The notes beneath the pieces are model-generated. The model was not told where the DNA came from. It ran no database searches and saw nothing but the letters and a program-made list of their open reading frames with translations. From contig OU612070.1 of the NCBI GenBank assembly GCA_914767715.1, forward strand, positions 12,169,501-12,233,500: a stretch of 64,000 bases of DNA. Direction: 5' to 3'. The translations under genes and the position numbers were made by a program. Below, piece by piece: positions 1 to 14,300 of the stretch; the first letter of the stretch is position 1; each line of letters starts with the position of its first letter. Origin of the DNA: Membranipora membranacea (lineage: Eukaryota > Bryozoa > Gymnolaemata > Cheilostomatida > Membraniporidae).

Positions 1-99
1 ATTTAATCCAAATGACCAGACAATTAATAGGTCGTGACGTTGGGGGCAGGTTTCATAACCCAGCTCGATACCTTAACCACAACCTTGTGAATATCTCAC

Positions 100-2340
100 C
101 TGCACTCATGCCAGCTACGATAGCCACAGGACCCCAGCATACAAAGTCAGTAAAGACAAGTAGAGCCATCCTTCTAGCCAGATACATATCACTAGCTCTG
201 GAGGCATTAGATCCTCTCACTTGTAGGAATATACTGGCATAGCAGATGAACACTAGTATGACCGCTCCTACATTCATCGAGAATAATGCTATGATGTATC
301 CTGCAAAACGAGACCAATAAATTATTATAATTAATACAACTATTATAATTATATAATAATTAAATAATTATATTATTTAATTATTATATAATTATAATAC
401 TATAACTATATACTAATACATATAACTATATAATTGTATATTAATTCTTATTTATTGATAATTCTATTAATTATTATTATTTTCATTGATTATCATTATT
501 AAATATAAATTAATGATCATATATTAGTAACTATAATTAAATATCAATAACTATTAATAATTAACAAATAATTATTAATAAGCTTATTGGTCATATTGGT
601 ATGTTTTTAAAGATCTCAGGCGGAAATGTCACTATAGATATGAAAAAAGTTCAGCCTGTAGACCAAATTGAAGTTAAACTGCTGCAAAGGCTGAACGTTG
701 GGTTAATCTATCACTGGTACCACTAGCAGTGCTTTTTAGCAGTCTACCAAATATGTTCTATTCTGAGAGTAGAACCTTGAGTCGCAGGCATTGCTAATTT
801 TCTATACCTCTGTTTCAATGATAATTTTCTAATCAAATTAGTTCATCAAATTATGATGATATTAAAATAAAGTTGTGTGCCTATACATCGACTTAGTCAT
901 ACTTAGTTATGATTTACTTGTGAGAAGATAAAAGATAATAAGATAATAATAATGACAATAATTAAATAAATATAAAAATAAAATAATTATGTTATATTAT
1001 TAATACCAATTAAAAGATAAGTTATGATGATGTGTTATAGGATAAGAAGAAGCCTACCTTTATCTCTGAGGGAGTCAAATCTGAAGGGGAGACACAGGCT
1101 TGTCTGATGATAGCTGCTAAACTGGAAGAAAGGCAACGGCAGAGTAGCTACGATGGTGGCAAAAATCCATCCAAACACCATGATACCAACAGCATGTCTC
1201 ATCTGTACACGCTTAGTTAGGTGTATGGCATGGCTGATAGCATACCTAAGTTAAAAGATGAATTAATCCTGTATACGTCTTACAATTGCAACGGAGTTAT
1301 CATTTATTAGGCTATGGAATCACAACTCCAATACGAAAAGAAGAGTTTAGTGAATTAGTTGTCACATGGAATTTACATCAAATCAAATAGTCTAATTATG
1401 TCATTTGGCATGTAAACTGATGATATCGAATATTTCTATGATTTGGATGACTATGGCAAAATATATCTTATGACATCAGGGATTGGACTATGGGAAATTT
1501 TGAGCTTGTCAGTTCAACTGCTAGCATTATATTAATGGAAAAGAAGGGGCAGTCAATACCGAAATTGTTATGTAATCACTTACCATCTTTCTAGAGTGAT
1601 AACAGACAGAGTGAAGACAGATAACTCCGAAGCAAACACAGTAATAAATCCTACAACATCACAGCCTCCCTCATACTGCCACCAATCAGCAAAATTAAAG
1701 TATTGTCCTAAAGACTTGGCATCAACAGCTGCAAGTGTCAGTAGATATATCCCTTGTAACAAGTCAGACAACGCTGCAAAAACAGCATGACAATAACCAA
1801 CAACACATAAATCCTTCAGTACTCTATACAACAAAGAGGTGCTTGAGAATATTTCACTAAATGCCCCTTCAATGGTGACAAATCATGCCATTTCTTGTTG
1901 CCCAAGATTTCTATTGAACATTTGCCAAACTTTAAGAGGAGTTTGCAAAAAACGTAACTTTTGAACTCAATTTAACTCTTTACATGCTTTGTGATCTGTG
2001 CCTGGTTTATATTTGCGTGGGATAGAAAAGCTATTTCGTAGAACAGGTCACTAGACCTTTGATTTTCTAGATCTAGTCTCAAGCAGTTGGCTTTTGAACA
2101 GGGCAAGATAGAAATAAATCATTTCTCATCTTACCAAGGTTACAAATTAGAAACTTGGTGACAGTCATCGGATATTTAGTCCTAATTCTGGATATAATGG
2201 TGAATATCAGGACAGTAAGATTCCCGATCACAGCTAAGATGGCCACACACCAGAGAGTTATTCTCAGATAATCCTCTTCTTCAAGTATGTCCACACAAGG
2301 GGTGAATGAATTTTCTTCAGGGTAGCATTTAATGTTTTCT
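100..2340 (-). other. LGR copy A transmembrane exons 13-16
   Basis: Exons 2340-2135 (TM1, with the extracellular motif [15 protein letters not shown]), 1773-1584 (TM2-TM3, Cys in YEGGCDVV and the ERW motif), 1245-1058 (TM4 and extracellular loop 2 with Cys in TSLCLPF) and 300-100 (TM5-TM6). The two cysteines are the pair that forms the conserved loop disulfide in family-A GPCRs. Exon 1773-1584 is identical to its copy B partner over all 190 bases. The 188-base exon 1245-1058 differs at about ten positions. Confidence 0.88.
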
Positions 2341-5300
2341 CTGTGGAAAAAAAAAACAAACACTACTTCAAAGATAACACATGATGCAAAATTAATTTTG
2401 GCCAAAGGTGTTTAATTGACAACTGCTAAAAGTTCAATAGCTTAAAAGCTCTAATGCTCAGATGTTCTAACGCTCAAAAGTTGAAAAGTTCTAAAACTCA
2501 ACAGTAAAATTTCGCAATGAGACACGTGACTACATGCTTTGTTATCCAAGTTGTTTCATAAACGTAGATCCAATATTTTTCTAGTTTTTCAATCAGTCCA
2601 ATCAAGTTCACTCAATTTTGCCTTTGGCTGGATGCTACACTTGAACCACTTCCTGATCATAAGAATTTTGGGTCTGAATGCATCAAATAGATGGTTGGTC
2701 ATTAATCAACTCTATCATTAATAAAAATTTAATTCACCAAACTAGATCTGGTGGTTCTAAAACATACCTTCTTTTCTGAAAGTCAGCGAGAGTGCAGTTT
2801 ATCTCCTCATCAAGTGGCTTAATATGAACACGATTTGGATCTATAGTCGTAAGGCTGAACTGTGGGTAGTCATCATAGTAATCAGAATAATCATAGCTGT
2901 AATACAGGTCAGCCAAATCACCTAAAGTAAGATTTACTGATTGATACATAATAACCGTTGACACGAATTGATACAAATCAGTGCAAATTGTAAAGTTAAT
3001 TCTCACAATGCAGTGCATAGCTTGTTTACATCACGATTATATTTGTGTTCAACCTCTCCAGATGCAAAAATCTAAATATTCAACTTCTGGAACTAAAAAC
3101 CTTGACCTTGTTCTGTGTCAATAAAAAGAACGGTGACCCTAGAGGAGTATATTATCCACAGATGGGAAAACTTATTGCTAGCTAAAGTTTACTCAACCTC
3201 ATTGGAAACTGGTGCCAGCCAACATTAAGTCACCTCAAAAACTAGCTAACATAACTGTAGTCAATATTAAATCATATCAGGTATCATGTCTATCTACTAG
3301 CTGCTTACTGTCATTGCCAAAATAATGTGAAAAGTCAGTAGTGGTGACTGCAGGGAAACCAGTAGGAGATGGGCTCGTTGAGTCCTGGTATAGCATAGCT
3401 GTGTTTCCTCTTAAGGGAGGGGGCGTCTTGTTATAAAGCTGTGACTTCTTACACATCATAATACCCATCTCAGCTGCCTGTCAAATATTGAACATGACTA
3501 TGATAGCAGCAGACATTAATGAGGTTTTTTATCACAACACCACGACATTTACATTTTTAAACAAAAGCATTAAATTAAGTAGCATTCAATAAACTTTCAA
3601 TTCTTTCCAGGTACGCTCTAACACTGAAATTTAAAATTATTTTGCTGAAGAACATTAAATCTTGTTAATCATAATTATTATGAATTTTGTTTCCCTTGTG
3701 GCCTCTCTGCAATTCTTTTTTTCTTGCTTTCTTTTTGTGCTATCTTTCTTGTCACAGCATGCAGATCATTTTCGAAACATGAGGGTAGATTGGCAACAAT
3801 TAATGTATATATAAATATATACAACCATAGAATGGTTCTTAAACAGAAAGATTCTGGTATTTTGGATTTGTCCCATGAGATTCTGCTTGCTTACTGACAA
3901 GTTATTTTGATATAGAATGGGGATGGTGATATGATTATTCCCTGCAGGTCACATTACTTATGATGAAAACAGTATAGCAGTAGTATGAAAATATAGTTCC
4001 AATACAGAATTCCTAATGTAAACCCTCATGTTGTTTCACTCGCCCGCCATCCCTATGTAATGGGATCACGCTGAGTTCACCAGCTCAGTGGAGAACATGA
4101 CTCAAACTTACTTTATTGTAGGCAGCTTTATTCTGTATGTGAGGTTTTCTGAAGGCACAGCAATGCTGAGGATATGTCAGATAAGCCTAAAAAATAAAAT
4201 TTTCCCTATTGATTTCGATTTGAATACAATCAAATATTCATCAATAACTGCAAACTTTGACATAACATAAGTCTGAGTCCCCCAGACTCATGCTCCCCCC
4301 CCCCCCCCCCCCCAAAGGCTCCATAGAAAATGAAGAGGTCGCAACATGCGAATCTATGTCAACAAAACCTCAATTCAATCCAATCTCATTTGCGATGATG
4401 ATCTGGTTTCCTTTTTTCAATTTCTGGCAACATGGAAGTTACAATAGTGAAAGAGTAAATAAAATATTAAGTTTATCAGCAAACTTATCAGCGGTTGCCC
4501 AACAAAATGGGAAGAGCCTCTTGATTGGTATTAATATGAGAGAAACACAAACTATATAAGGGAAAGAGTTAGAGAGTTTGTGAGATATTGTGACATTCTA
4601 ATAACAGTATGATGTTTGTTGAGGGAATGCATGATCGTAATTAAAGATGCTTTAATCACAGGGTCGGTAACCATGTCATTTCAGTTTTATTGGGATAATA
4701 TATAATCTGTCCTTGAAAGGTATACAGTTGGTTTCACTACTTTGTGAAGCAAATTTGCAATTTAAAGCAACCTGGAAACTTGCAAAAAGCTGGTTTTACT
4801 AGACTTTACAGAAATAGTGGGAAATTCTATACCTCTGTGATGCTCTCAAAGTTGATGGTGGGAGGTATCTCTTTTACACTAGGACATCTTTGACATTCGA
4901 ATACCTTGATAGATCTGACATTCTCACTCGGGATATTAGTAAGCATCTGGTTGTCTGACAAAACTCTGAAACACAGTAAATGTATCTCATTATTTAATTG
5001 TTCTGATGCACTTGATTGTGAGACTGTACCAACAAAAGCATACAAGGCATGAATAGAAATCAATAGATATTGCAGTTTTAGTGCTGCCAGTTGGTGTACA
5101 TATAAGAGGTAAGAGCAAACAACTCCAGTGAAATCCTTCATTGTTCTCAGACTTTTTCCCCTCCGGGGGGCCGTCGTACGGGGGGCAAAGTCTGGGGGGC
5201 TCAGACTACATACAAGGTAAAGTGATTCGGCTCACTTTGTTATTTGGTTACGGCAAATTGAAAACATTGAGACAAAATATTGCGTCTCACCTGTACAACC

Positions 5301-8300
5301 AAATGGATGAAGTGTGAGCAAAAATAAAATTCTTTATGAGATGGAAAATCATCTCTACAACCAAATGGATGAAGTGTGAGCAAAAATAAAATTCTTTATG
5401 AGATGGAAAATCATCTCATCATTGTTTTTTAAACAAAACACACATTTTGAGATTGAAGTGAGAGTCACAAGCTAATTGAGGTGTTAAACCAGTTAGCTTT
5501 GTCAAGCGACAACTTTAAAGGAGATATGACACTTAAAATTTTCTTAAACCGTTGTAAAGCTCTTAATCAGAGTCAGGGAACCAAGAGGACCTTGTGCGCG
5601 CCAAACCTGCTATAAATTAATGAGTTAGAAACGTTCTAGAGTTTTCGGGTTGACCATGGGGTAAATCCAGGGTTTATCTCCCCTGCAGAAAGCGGAAACA
5701 GAAGAGCAGAGGAGGTTATGGGTGAGAGGCATGTGCAAAAAAAAGGAGAGCTGTCATCCTTTAGTTGGGGGAGGGGCAAATTTTAAATCAAAAACGAATT
5801 TTTCAAAAACCTCTCAAAGTCAATGAGAGTTTGTCAGCATTTTGAGTTTCCTTGAGGTTTTGTAACTTTTTAAACCCTTAAAAATGATATATGGTGACTC
5901 TGCACGTGTCATTTCTGCTTTAAATAAAGGCCGGCATGACAAGGACAGGTACAGATGGTTGGCATCTGAATGATAACTGTTACAGTTAAGAAAAAATACT
6001 TTGCCAATAAAATTCACAGATTAGTTTACTCTCAGAGCTAAAACTTGTCACATCGCCCCAAAAAGGTTCTCAAGTGGGTAAAAGAACTTTCTATGACCTA
6101 GTTCAATGGCTCACATAGTTCAGACGAGGGTATTGACAAATAATAATAATGTTGATCAAAAATCATCCCCTCATCGAACTGTTAATGCCCTCAAACTAGG
6201 CATGGCAGGGATCTGCACGTTTGGTCTTATACAAAATAGTATACACAATATAGCATGTCCTGATCTCAAGTTGACCAAAGATGTAGAGAGTGAAACTTTT
6301 ACGCATAAATGGCTTTCATAATAACTCATACATCAAAGTCCTTTTTCAAGGAAATATATAAACTTGAGGAATGCAATATATTTTATATAATAGCTAGGTA
6401 AGTAAAAACTCACAACTGGACCAGGCAATCCGGAGTCATAGAGGAGAATAAATCCTCATCTATCTTCTCCAAATACTTGTTACTACCGAGATATCTGCGA
6501 AAGACATCAGGAATATGTTTTGAGATAAATAACCACCCTCTTACCAGATCTCAAGAGACTGAAGAGGAAAGAACACATATTGTATCAAAGCCATTGATAT
6601 GAATTAATGGATCAGTGGTAAAATACATGGTGTAGCTATTTGTATAGTTATACAATCAGTATAAAACTTTGTGTAAGGATCTAAATAAAGCAGCTGGCAG
6701 CCTCTATGTTACTCATTGCTTGACGTCCCAGTAACAGCCTTCAAAAACTCGGGCAAGCTGCTTGACAAAAGTTTACAGGCGTCAGCTACTCTTGATTCTG
6801 AACTTGTGGACCAATTAAATATGAGAAATGCGGTCCAGCAATTACAATACATAAAATGTTCAGGGTCAGATATGTTCCCTCATTCATCTGATATATAAAT
6901 CAGTGATCAAAGCAAAATAAGCGGGACCTTATAATCTGTTTGTGCTTGCGATTTAAATTTAGTTGTCATCTTTTGCATAAAACAGGATTATAATACAACC
7001 GAACACCAAGCAAAAAATTAACAGGACACATTCAACAAAAAGCTTGATTTGGCTCATTTGTATTTGATGCTCTCCGCATAGCATCAGAAGACTAATCGCT
7101 GATCAAATCACTTACAGAATTTCAATTTTTGTACCATTTAGCAAGTCTTTTGGCAAGCGTGTCATTTCTGTATGTTGCATTGATCTACAAATGTAACATA
7201 GTAGTCATTAGATTGAATTGCACAACTAACATACATGCTTTATATTGTAGTATCAACAAGGCAAGTGAAGTTCAAACATGAATGATTATCTAGTAATCCC
7301 ACACTGATAAAATTAGAGACATTTTAGTAACGGAGCACCCTTTGAGTAGAGTGGACAGCCAAAAATAAAACATTAGTTGAGTTTCTCACCACTGCGATAC
7401 CCGGCTACTTACGTAGGTACGTGTCACATTACAGAGATTAACAAGAGGGGACATATTTTAATAGAGGCCATTCTGGAAGCCAACAATTCTTAATTCAATA
7501 GTATTTTTAGAGTTTACCGTTTATGCTAGCTTCTGATGATAAAATGGGAAGCCTACATTCTCAATTTAATAGTATTTTTAGTGCGAAACAGTTTATGCTA
7601 TAGTTTCCTTTGACATACAGAGGTGCCCCATCGCACTGCAAGAAAGTCTAGCTGTGAACAGTCCAAGAAGTTGGTTAGACAGATCTCACCAGCACCCTGA
7701 ACTGTCTGGGGTCAACACTATTTATCAAATAATTTCAGGTGGCCACTTAGTAACTTTTTGACACCCCTATTATCCCCTATTATCCTATTACAATCCATAC
7801 ATATTTGGAACAACCAAAATACCAAGGGACACGACGCATCTCAACTTGGTGCATTCTTTTACAGACTTTGTCGACAGTTTATCTGTCCCCTTCAAATTGA
7901 TTCTAATTTAAAATCAACTCAACAACACTCAAGGAAGTGAACCGTTTACATAGGAATGGTATAGGTTTTGCTCAACCACGGCCAAGACTAAGGTCTGAAG
8001 TTCATCACATAAAGGTATTTCGACATTATCTGGTTTAGAGAGAAAGAGAATGCCAGAAAGTCTGGACAAGGCAGTTTGTTGTGATTCTGAAAGATAACCC
8101 AGCCTACAGTACACCATAAAAATACTATTTATGTCAGCTTTTAATCACTGTTATGCCCATATTTTCAAAATTATGAGTAATAGAGGAAGAGTTTAGATTG
8201 GAAGCTGCCATTTCTAATGATGGATTAACAGAATTGGTCAAAATTCTAAACACAAATTGGCATACCACCAGAAACTCACTCGATGGAAATAACAGGGTAA

Positions 8301-11300
8301 TCAAAAATTTTAGAACGCCGCCGTATGCTCTGTAGGATTTACAACGCCTAAGATATTGCGATAAGACAGAACCACATGTACAATCACAGGCCAGCAAAAT
8401 ATTGGAAATACCACTAATGGTCAAGGCGTGTTTTATTAATAACAAATCAACAGAGACCATATATTAGCATTGGTCACTGATATCATCGGAAATTTCACCT
8501 CAAAAAACATTACATAGCGCCATCAGAAACTTAAAATCTGCTAGATGATCTTTAATTCCTTAGATAAGGAGATAAGATAAAGTGGAATGTACATACACTA
8601 GTCAGCATATGTAGGATATAAAACCAATGGTCAAAGATTTCCTATCCTGTACAACTGCTAATAGCTGATCTGGTTGGAAGATAGACAATGTGAAAAATAT
8701 TACAAGGAACTCTTAGTGGTTAAGTTACAACTGGACAACAGTGTCGGTGGCATACTTTCTACAGTGTGTTGGGATCCATTTAAAATATTTACAAGTGTTT
8801 TAATAAAAAACAAGTTTGATTTTTAGTTATAACCAAGTGTTGTTTCGTGCGATTAGATTGTCTATTCAGCTGTTTTTTGGTTACATTGTACCTCTGGTAT
8901 GATAATATCCCAAATTCGAATCATTACACTGATTTATCATTTTCTCTTTTACATCATCTTGGAACTTTACAGCTGGTGTAGCCATGTTGAGATATGTGTA
9001 GTTAGAAGAATTTGTATAGAATATAAGAGATCCAATCTGTTTTGCGACTTTCAGTTTAAGAATAAATTTCAAAGATGGAGGCCAAATAAAAAATTTTAGT
9101 TGAGTCGATGTAAGAAAGTATTGTGTTGACCAATCAGGTTAGACCGCCTACCATCAGGTCGATACAGAACCATGCGAACAAGAGTGAGCCTTCGTAGCAA
9201 CTGCTACCGAGCAAAGGCTATAAAACTTATGAACTCTGTGATATGAGTAATATTATTTTTTATATTTTCATTTATGTCTATGTAACATCAGCAATTTTAC
9301 ATTCACTCAACTTTTAGCTCTGTGGAAACACCATATTTCTCTTCTCAGAGACTAATAAGCTCTATCCCTATCCCTAAGAATGCGGCCCGCGAAAATATCA
9401 AACATGCCTGATCCAAGACAATGCAACCCGAATGGTCCAGCATGTGCCGCCCACGGTGCTGCCAGCTGTATCGCACAGCACATTTGCCCAGAAAAGTGCC
9501 AGTCTGCTTGAGCCTTAACAATTTTGCTGATTCAAATGAAGTTGGATGTATCGTTAAATTAATTCGAAGGTGACGACTCTTGATAGTTGTGAAGGCTCTA
9601 TGAACTTCTATTCATAGCTTTGTACAGCCATCTATCTTGGACATTTATGGAATGGTATATTGTTCGGTATCAGGACTTTGGTGATGATACACGAGCAATG
9701 AAAAGTGAGAGTAGTCAAATATGAGATTGATACAACAGAATACGTACAGATTGAGAAAGTTACAGATTAGATCATCCGCATTCATTCTAATGACTGGCTT
9801 ATCTCCACACAATGCAGATGGTGTAGCCAACGGGTTGCCATCTAACTTTCTACAGAAAATACATAGCATACCTTGAGAAGGGATAATGGGCAATAAATTG
9901 ATTGTGTGGGTAAATAAATTAAATAAAGATTCTATCAAGAAAATTCTGCACACACACAAAGTAAAATTTGGGAATCACATGAAGCCAAATGTTTTATAAT
10001 CTTGGCCAGGGACGCAACGATTTTTGAAGAAGACCTGCAAACCCAGCAGCCAGGGAACATTTTAGCAAAAAGGGAAAGAAACGACACACCCATCATAAAA
10101 CGTTATTCATATTTTGCAGAATTTTCCGACTACAGAATCTTAATTAAGTGACGAGGGATTCAACAGTAACACGTTTTCTACCATTTGTGTTTCTCAAACT
10201 TATTTTTTAATGATTCAAAAGTTAGAGTTGGTAAAATGCAGGTGTGCTCACAGAATTGGTGCAAGCGATGTCCCAGATATGACCATTCGACTGAAATCTG
10301 GAACGTTCTCCAATGAGTTATTGCCCAGATATCTGAAACAGAACAGTATCCTAATGGATTCCAGCCTAGTCTAGTTAGGTTTCTTAGCATTCTGAAGTTT
10401 ACCACTGCATAGATTTGCCACATGGTTTGGTTAAGATGAAAATGAGATGACCCACGCAAAATGTAAAAACAACTATCTAGTGAAGGTGTGAAGAATCCGT
10501 CATTTTATTGTTTAACACTATTGAGAGGGGGCGCTACATCAATGACAGAGGATTTCTAACTATTTCAACACCTGGATTTGATTGCGGATCCTTGAAAATT
10601 AAAAAACAAATTCATTTTCAGTTGAATACATAAAGTTGATCACTTGACTGTTACCGTTACTCGTTGGTAAACTTACATGAACCTCAGCTTGAAGAAAATA
10701 CCATCCATAGCTCTCGCATTCATGGATCTCAATCTTTTGTTGCCCATTATCTCACTAAATTGAAATATAAACAAAATTGAATGTTTTTTCAGTGATGACC
10801 AAATCATTAAATAAAAATAAACCAGAACCTGCCTTTAACCTCCTGTGTGGTAAGTTAGTTAAAGGTTATTCGAGATTCGCTTACCTGATAATAATGTTTT
10901 GACACAAAAATGTCATGAGCAAATTCAGTGGTATGGCACCAACAAATTAGATAATGGATTTATGATCAAAAGGCTTCTTTGACAATCATGACCACCAAAT
11001 TTCCTCCTACACCCACCCCACCCGATTCCCACCACAGTGTCAAAGACATTTATGCTTGTAAATACCATCAAGATTACGTATATTGTGCAGAAATATCAAC
11101 AGCATACATACATCATATATTCATCCGAGGAGTTAACTCCTTGATTCCCATATAAAGAGATTGCCCAGGGTGTTGTAAAAATAGGATTGTAAGTTCTGCT
11201 TCAGCAAAAACCCTAGGTACCTACACCAAACACAACACAAATATCTCTGATGAGCAATATGACTAACGCATTACCGAAACCCAAGTCTTCAGTGATCCAA

Positions 11301-14300
11301 AAGCTAAATAAAGCCAGGAATCAATTCTAGCTGTACAGACAGATCTATATGATAGTCTCAAATTTGTTTGATCCATTTTTTTAACTATGAAGAATAATTT
11401 CAACAGATTTACAGAGGGTACACTCCGAATGACCTTGATTTCATCAATTTCACAGAATTATAACAAGTCTAAATACACCAGGTGTTATAAAACAGTGGAA
11501 TCTCTGATATTTATAGAGGTGCTTTCAATTAATTCTGCGAAAGTATGGTTTCTATAGAATGCGGTGGTAGGGCTAACGATGTCATTAAGCGCAAGAACCA
11601 CATATGCACAGGGTATATCTGGGGTTAAGCAAGAGAATGCAATTTACAGAATCTGAGAAGGAGCATTCTGTTTCAAATCAGTCTCCCCCCCCCCCCCGCC
11701 CATTCAATGAAATTCCTACTGGGTACTCCAGCTACATAGATTTTCAGTGCCATGGCAGTGTACGCCATTCCTGTCTCTAGGATATATTTATCAAAAACAC
11801 CATACAACATCAGACAAGAGAGTTCTCAAGTGGTATTGACTTCTTCTCAAGAGTGTCAATGTCAGAGGTAAAGTAATTAACGAAAGCTATGTGTCTGAGG
11901 TAAGACACTTTCCCACATTTGTTATTCCAAGTTATCTACACCAAAGTCATAAGCTACTATACTCCCCAATGGTTTCACGTACACATACATACTGCAAAAG
12001 TATATAACTCAAAACTGGATATAGAATGTTTCTCTTTACACCCTCTACAATGGTTGGAATATTTGGAATAATTAACTTTGGCTTATCAGCAGGGTGGATC
12101 GACCATTTAAGAACTTACATGGTTCCCAGATGATGGTTCTGAGAAAACACGTATTCACCCAGGTGCTCTAATTTAGTGTTGTCACGTATGTATCTGAAAA
12201 AAACAGCAAAATATATGGCATTGTAGATTGTCCTCATGCATGGAGCTTAGCAGTGGGAGGCTTTTTGGAGTTGAATTAAACTATTAAAATCAATAATAAG
12301 GGGATAAGGCTAATCACCTAAGAGTTTAAATCATTCCAAGATCAGTATATTTAAATTGATATGGAGTTAATGTTTGGGAATAGGTCTACATTTGTCTAGG
12401 AAAACAAATAGAATTTATCGTTACTTCTGTATTCATCTCTTCGCTGGAGAGACAGGCCAGATGTTCTTAAGAACTAAACTATCTGGACCATAGTTCGATG
12501 AAATACCAAATCTCTATCTCTAAAGCTTGGCAAGACACAAATCAACTAGATTCCATGTTCTGTCAAATTTTGGATACACATTGCCAAACAGAGTTAGAGA
12601 TCGAGCAATGAGCTAAAACTTCTTTTTTTTTCGAGACTCAGCAATATAACGAGGGGTTATTGTCTGTGCATGGCTCTCAATAGAGTAAAACATTACCAGT
12701 ATAGTCTCTTTCTATTCACGACGAAAAAACCAACTCTACAGAGTAGACTTTCCATCAGGTGGCGACACATCTGCCATGAAATGAGCTGTCATCAGATTCT
12801 ACAGTAAATATAACAATACTTACATTGCTCTAAGCTCCGGGTAAAGTGCAAAGGATGTGGAGTTAAGCTCCTTGATTGCAGTAGTCTCAATATGCCTAAA
12901 ATAGAAGCATTTAAAGTGTTACCACAGCAAGCTTTCTGTTATCTTTGCCACCAAGTGACACCTCTTCAGTATCAATCCTTTCTAGTGCGGTACAAGAATG
13001 ACTAAATCCATAATAACCCATAATAAGATTCAAATTATAATCCAAAATTACCTCACCTTACATTGGGAGATGTAGAAATTGAGCAAATTATGATAATTAG
13101 TCTAGTGTGACTGTAATATAGAGAGATCAAAGGATTTTTAGTTAAATTGGACCCTTTGTTTGTTGGTCAAAAGGAGGTTAAATTTGAAGATGAAGTTCTT
13201 TTTACCCACCATTGCACAAATTACTGTATACATGTTTTTGCACATTAAATCCACATCCACTAATAATTATGAAGGATTAAATTCAGAACAGATCATAGGT
13301 GCTGGGAATGGAAAGGTTAGACACTTAAATGTATGGTGTAGGGTGTCTCGTCCACACCCCATGGCTACACAGTACGATTGGGATATGATGTGGCCTTACT
13401 GAGGTGGGTCTTGGTTTGAAACAGTATGGTTTTTGTTCTCTTGTTTTTTGTTTGAAACTATCTGTTCTGTCATTGTCTCATAAAATGAGGGCGCTTTCAC
13501 TGGGGGTGGGTATTGCATAGAAAGTTTTGAGAAGTGATTACAACAATATATGAACGTACTGGGATGACATGGTTTTGGTTATGACATGATGCTGGTGGTG
13601 GGAATTGTTTAGAAAGTTTTGAGAAGTGATTATAATATAATTGAATCGGTACATAATATAAGGGCTAGAAAATGACAGAGTTGTGGCGATGAGTGAAATG
13701 AGAGATAAATATGAATTTAGCCGCCCACAGAGAGGAACACATAGCCAGACTCAGAGAAAGAGATAGCTTGGCAGAATCACCAAGCAGCGCTATACTAAAA
13801 GAAGGAAGGTTCGTTCAACTCTATCATGTTATATACTATAATAACAGATTAGCTATTCAAAACAATAAATAAATTATTTAAATCTACACAAGCTACAAGT
13901 CTATTTAACTTGAGTTAGTGAGAAATCGCAGGCGTTCTGCCCCAACAGTGCACATCAGTTTGAACCCTAAATGATCAAGCGCTTGCTTCAAACTAAAACC
14001 TTTTTACTTTCTACCACAAAAAGTCAGTACCACTCTCTTAACTCAACTTACGGCTGAAACCAGCCAGCTTGAACTGGAGTTAATTCAACATCTGACACTC
14101 AACATTTATTAATATGTCATCATTAGCTAACAATTGATCAAATAAATGGATGGTTATAATGACATAAAGGGACATATATTCAACTAAGCAATAATTTGCT
14201 CTTCCCTGTTATACGAAATACTATTTTCACTCATGTTTCAGTAACGTTGAGGCGTAACAAAACTTGTCTGAGGTAGCTGCATTAATCATTACAGATCATT

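Noticed and set aside
1596-1790. Plus-strand frame identical to a minus-strand frame at 56157-56372
   Set aside because: This is the antisense shadow of LGR exon 14; it matches because the exon itself is identical in both arms.
9404-9511. 35-codon plus-strand frame with five cysteines ([14 protein letters not shown]...)
   Set aside because: Short, in a copy-A-specific intron segment beside a LINE scrap, with no signal peptide and no second copy to test conservation. Cysteine spacing alone is not enough.
13160-13402. 80-codon frame in LGR copy A intron 1
   Set aside because: Crosses the edge of a copy-A-specific insertion; no partner in copy B and no splice context.
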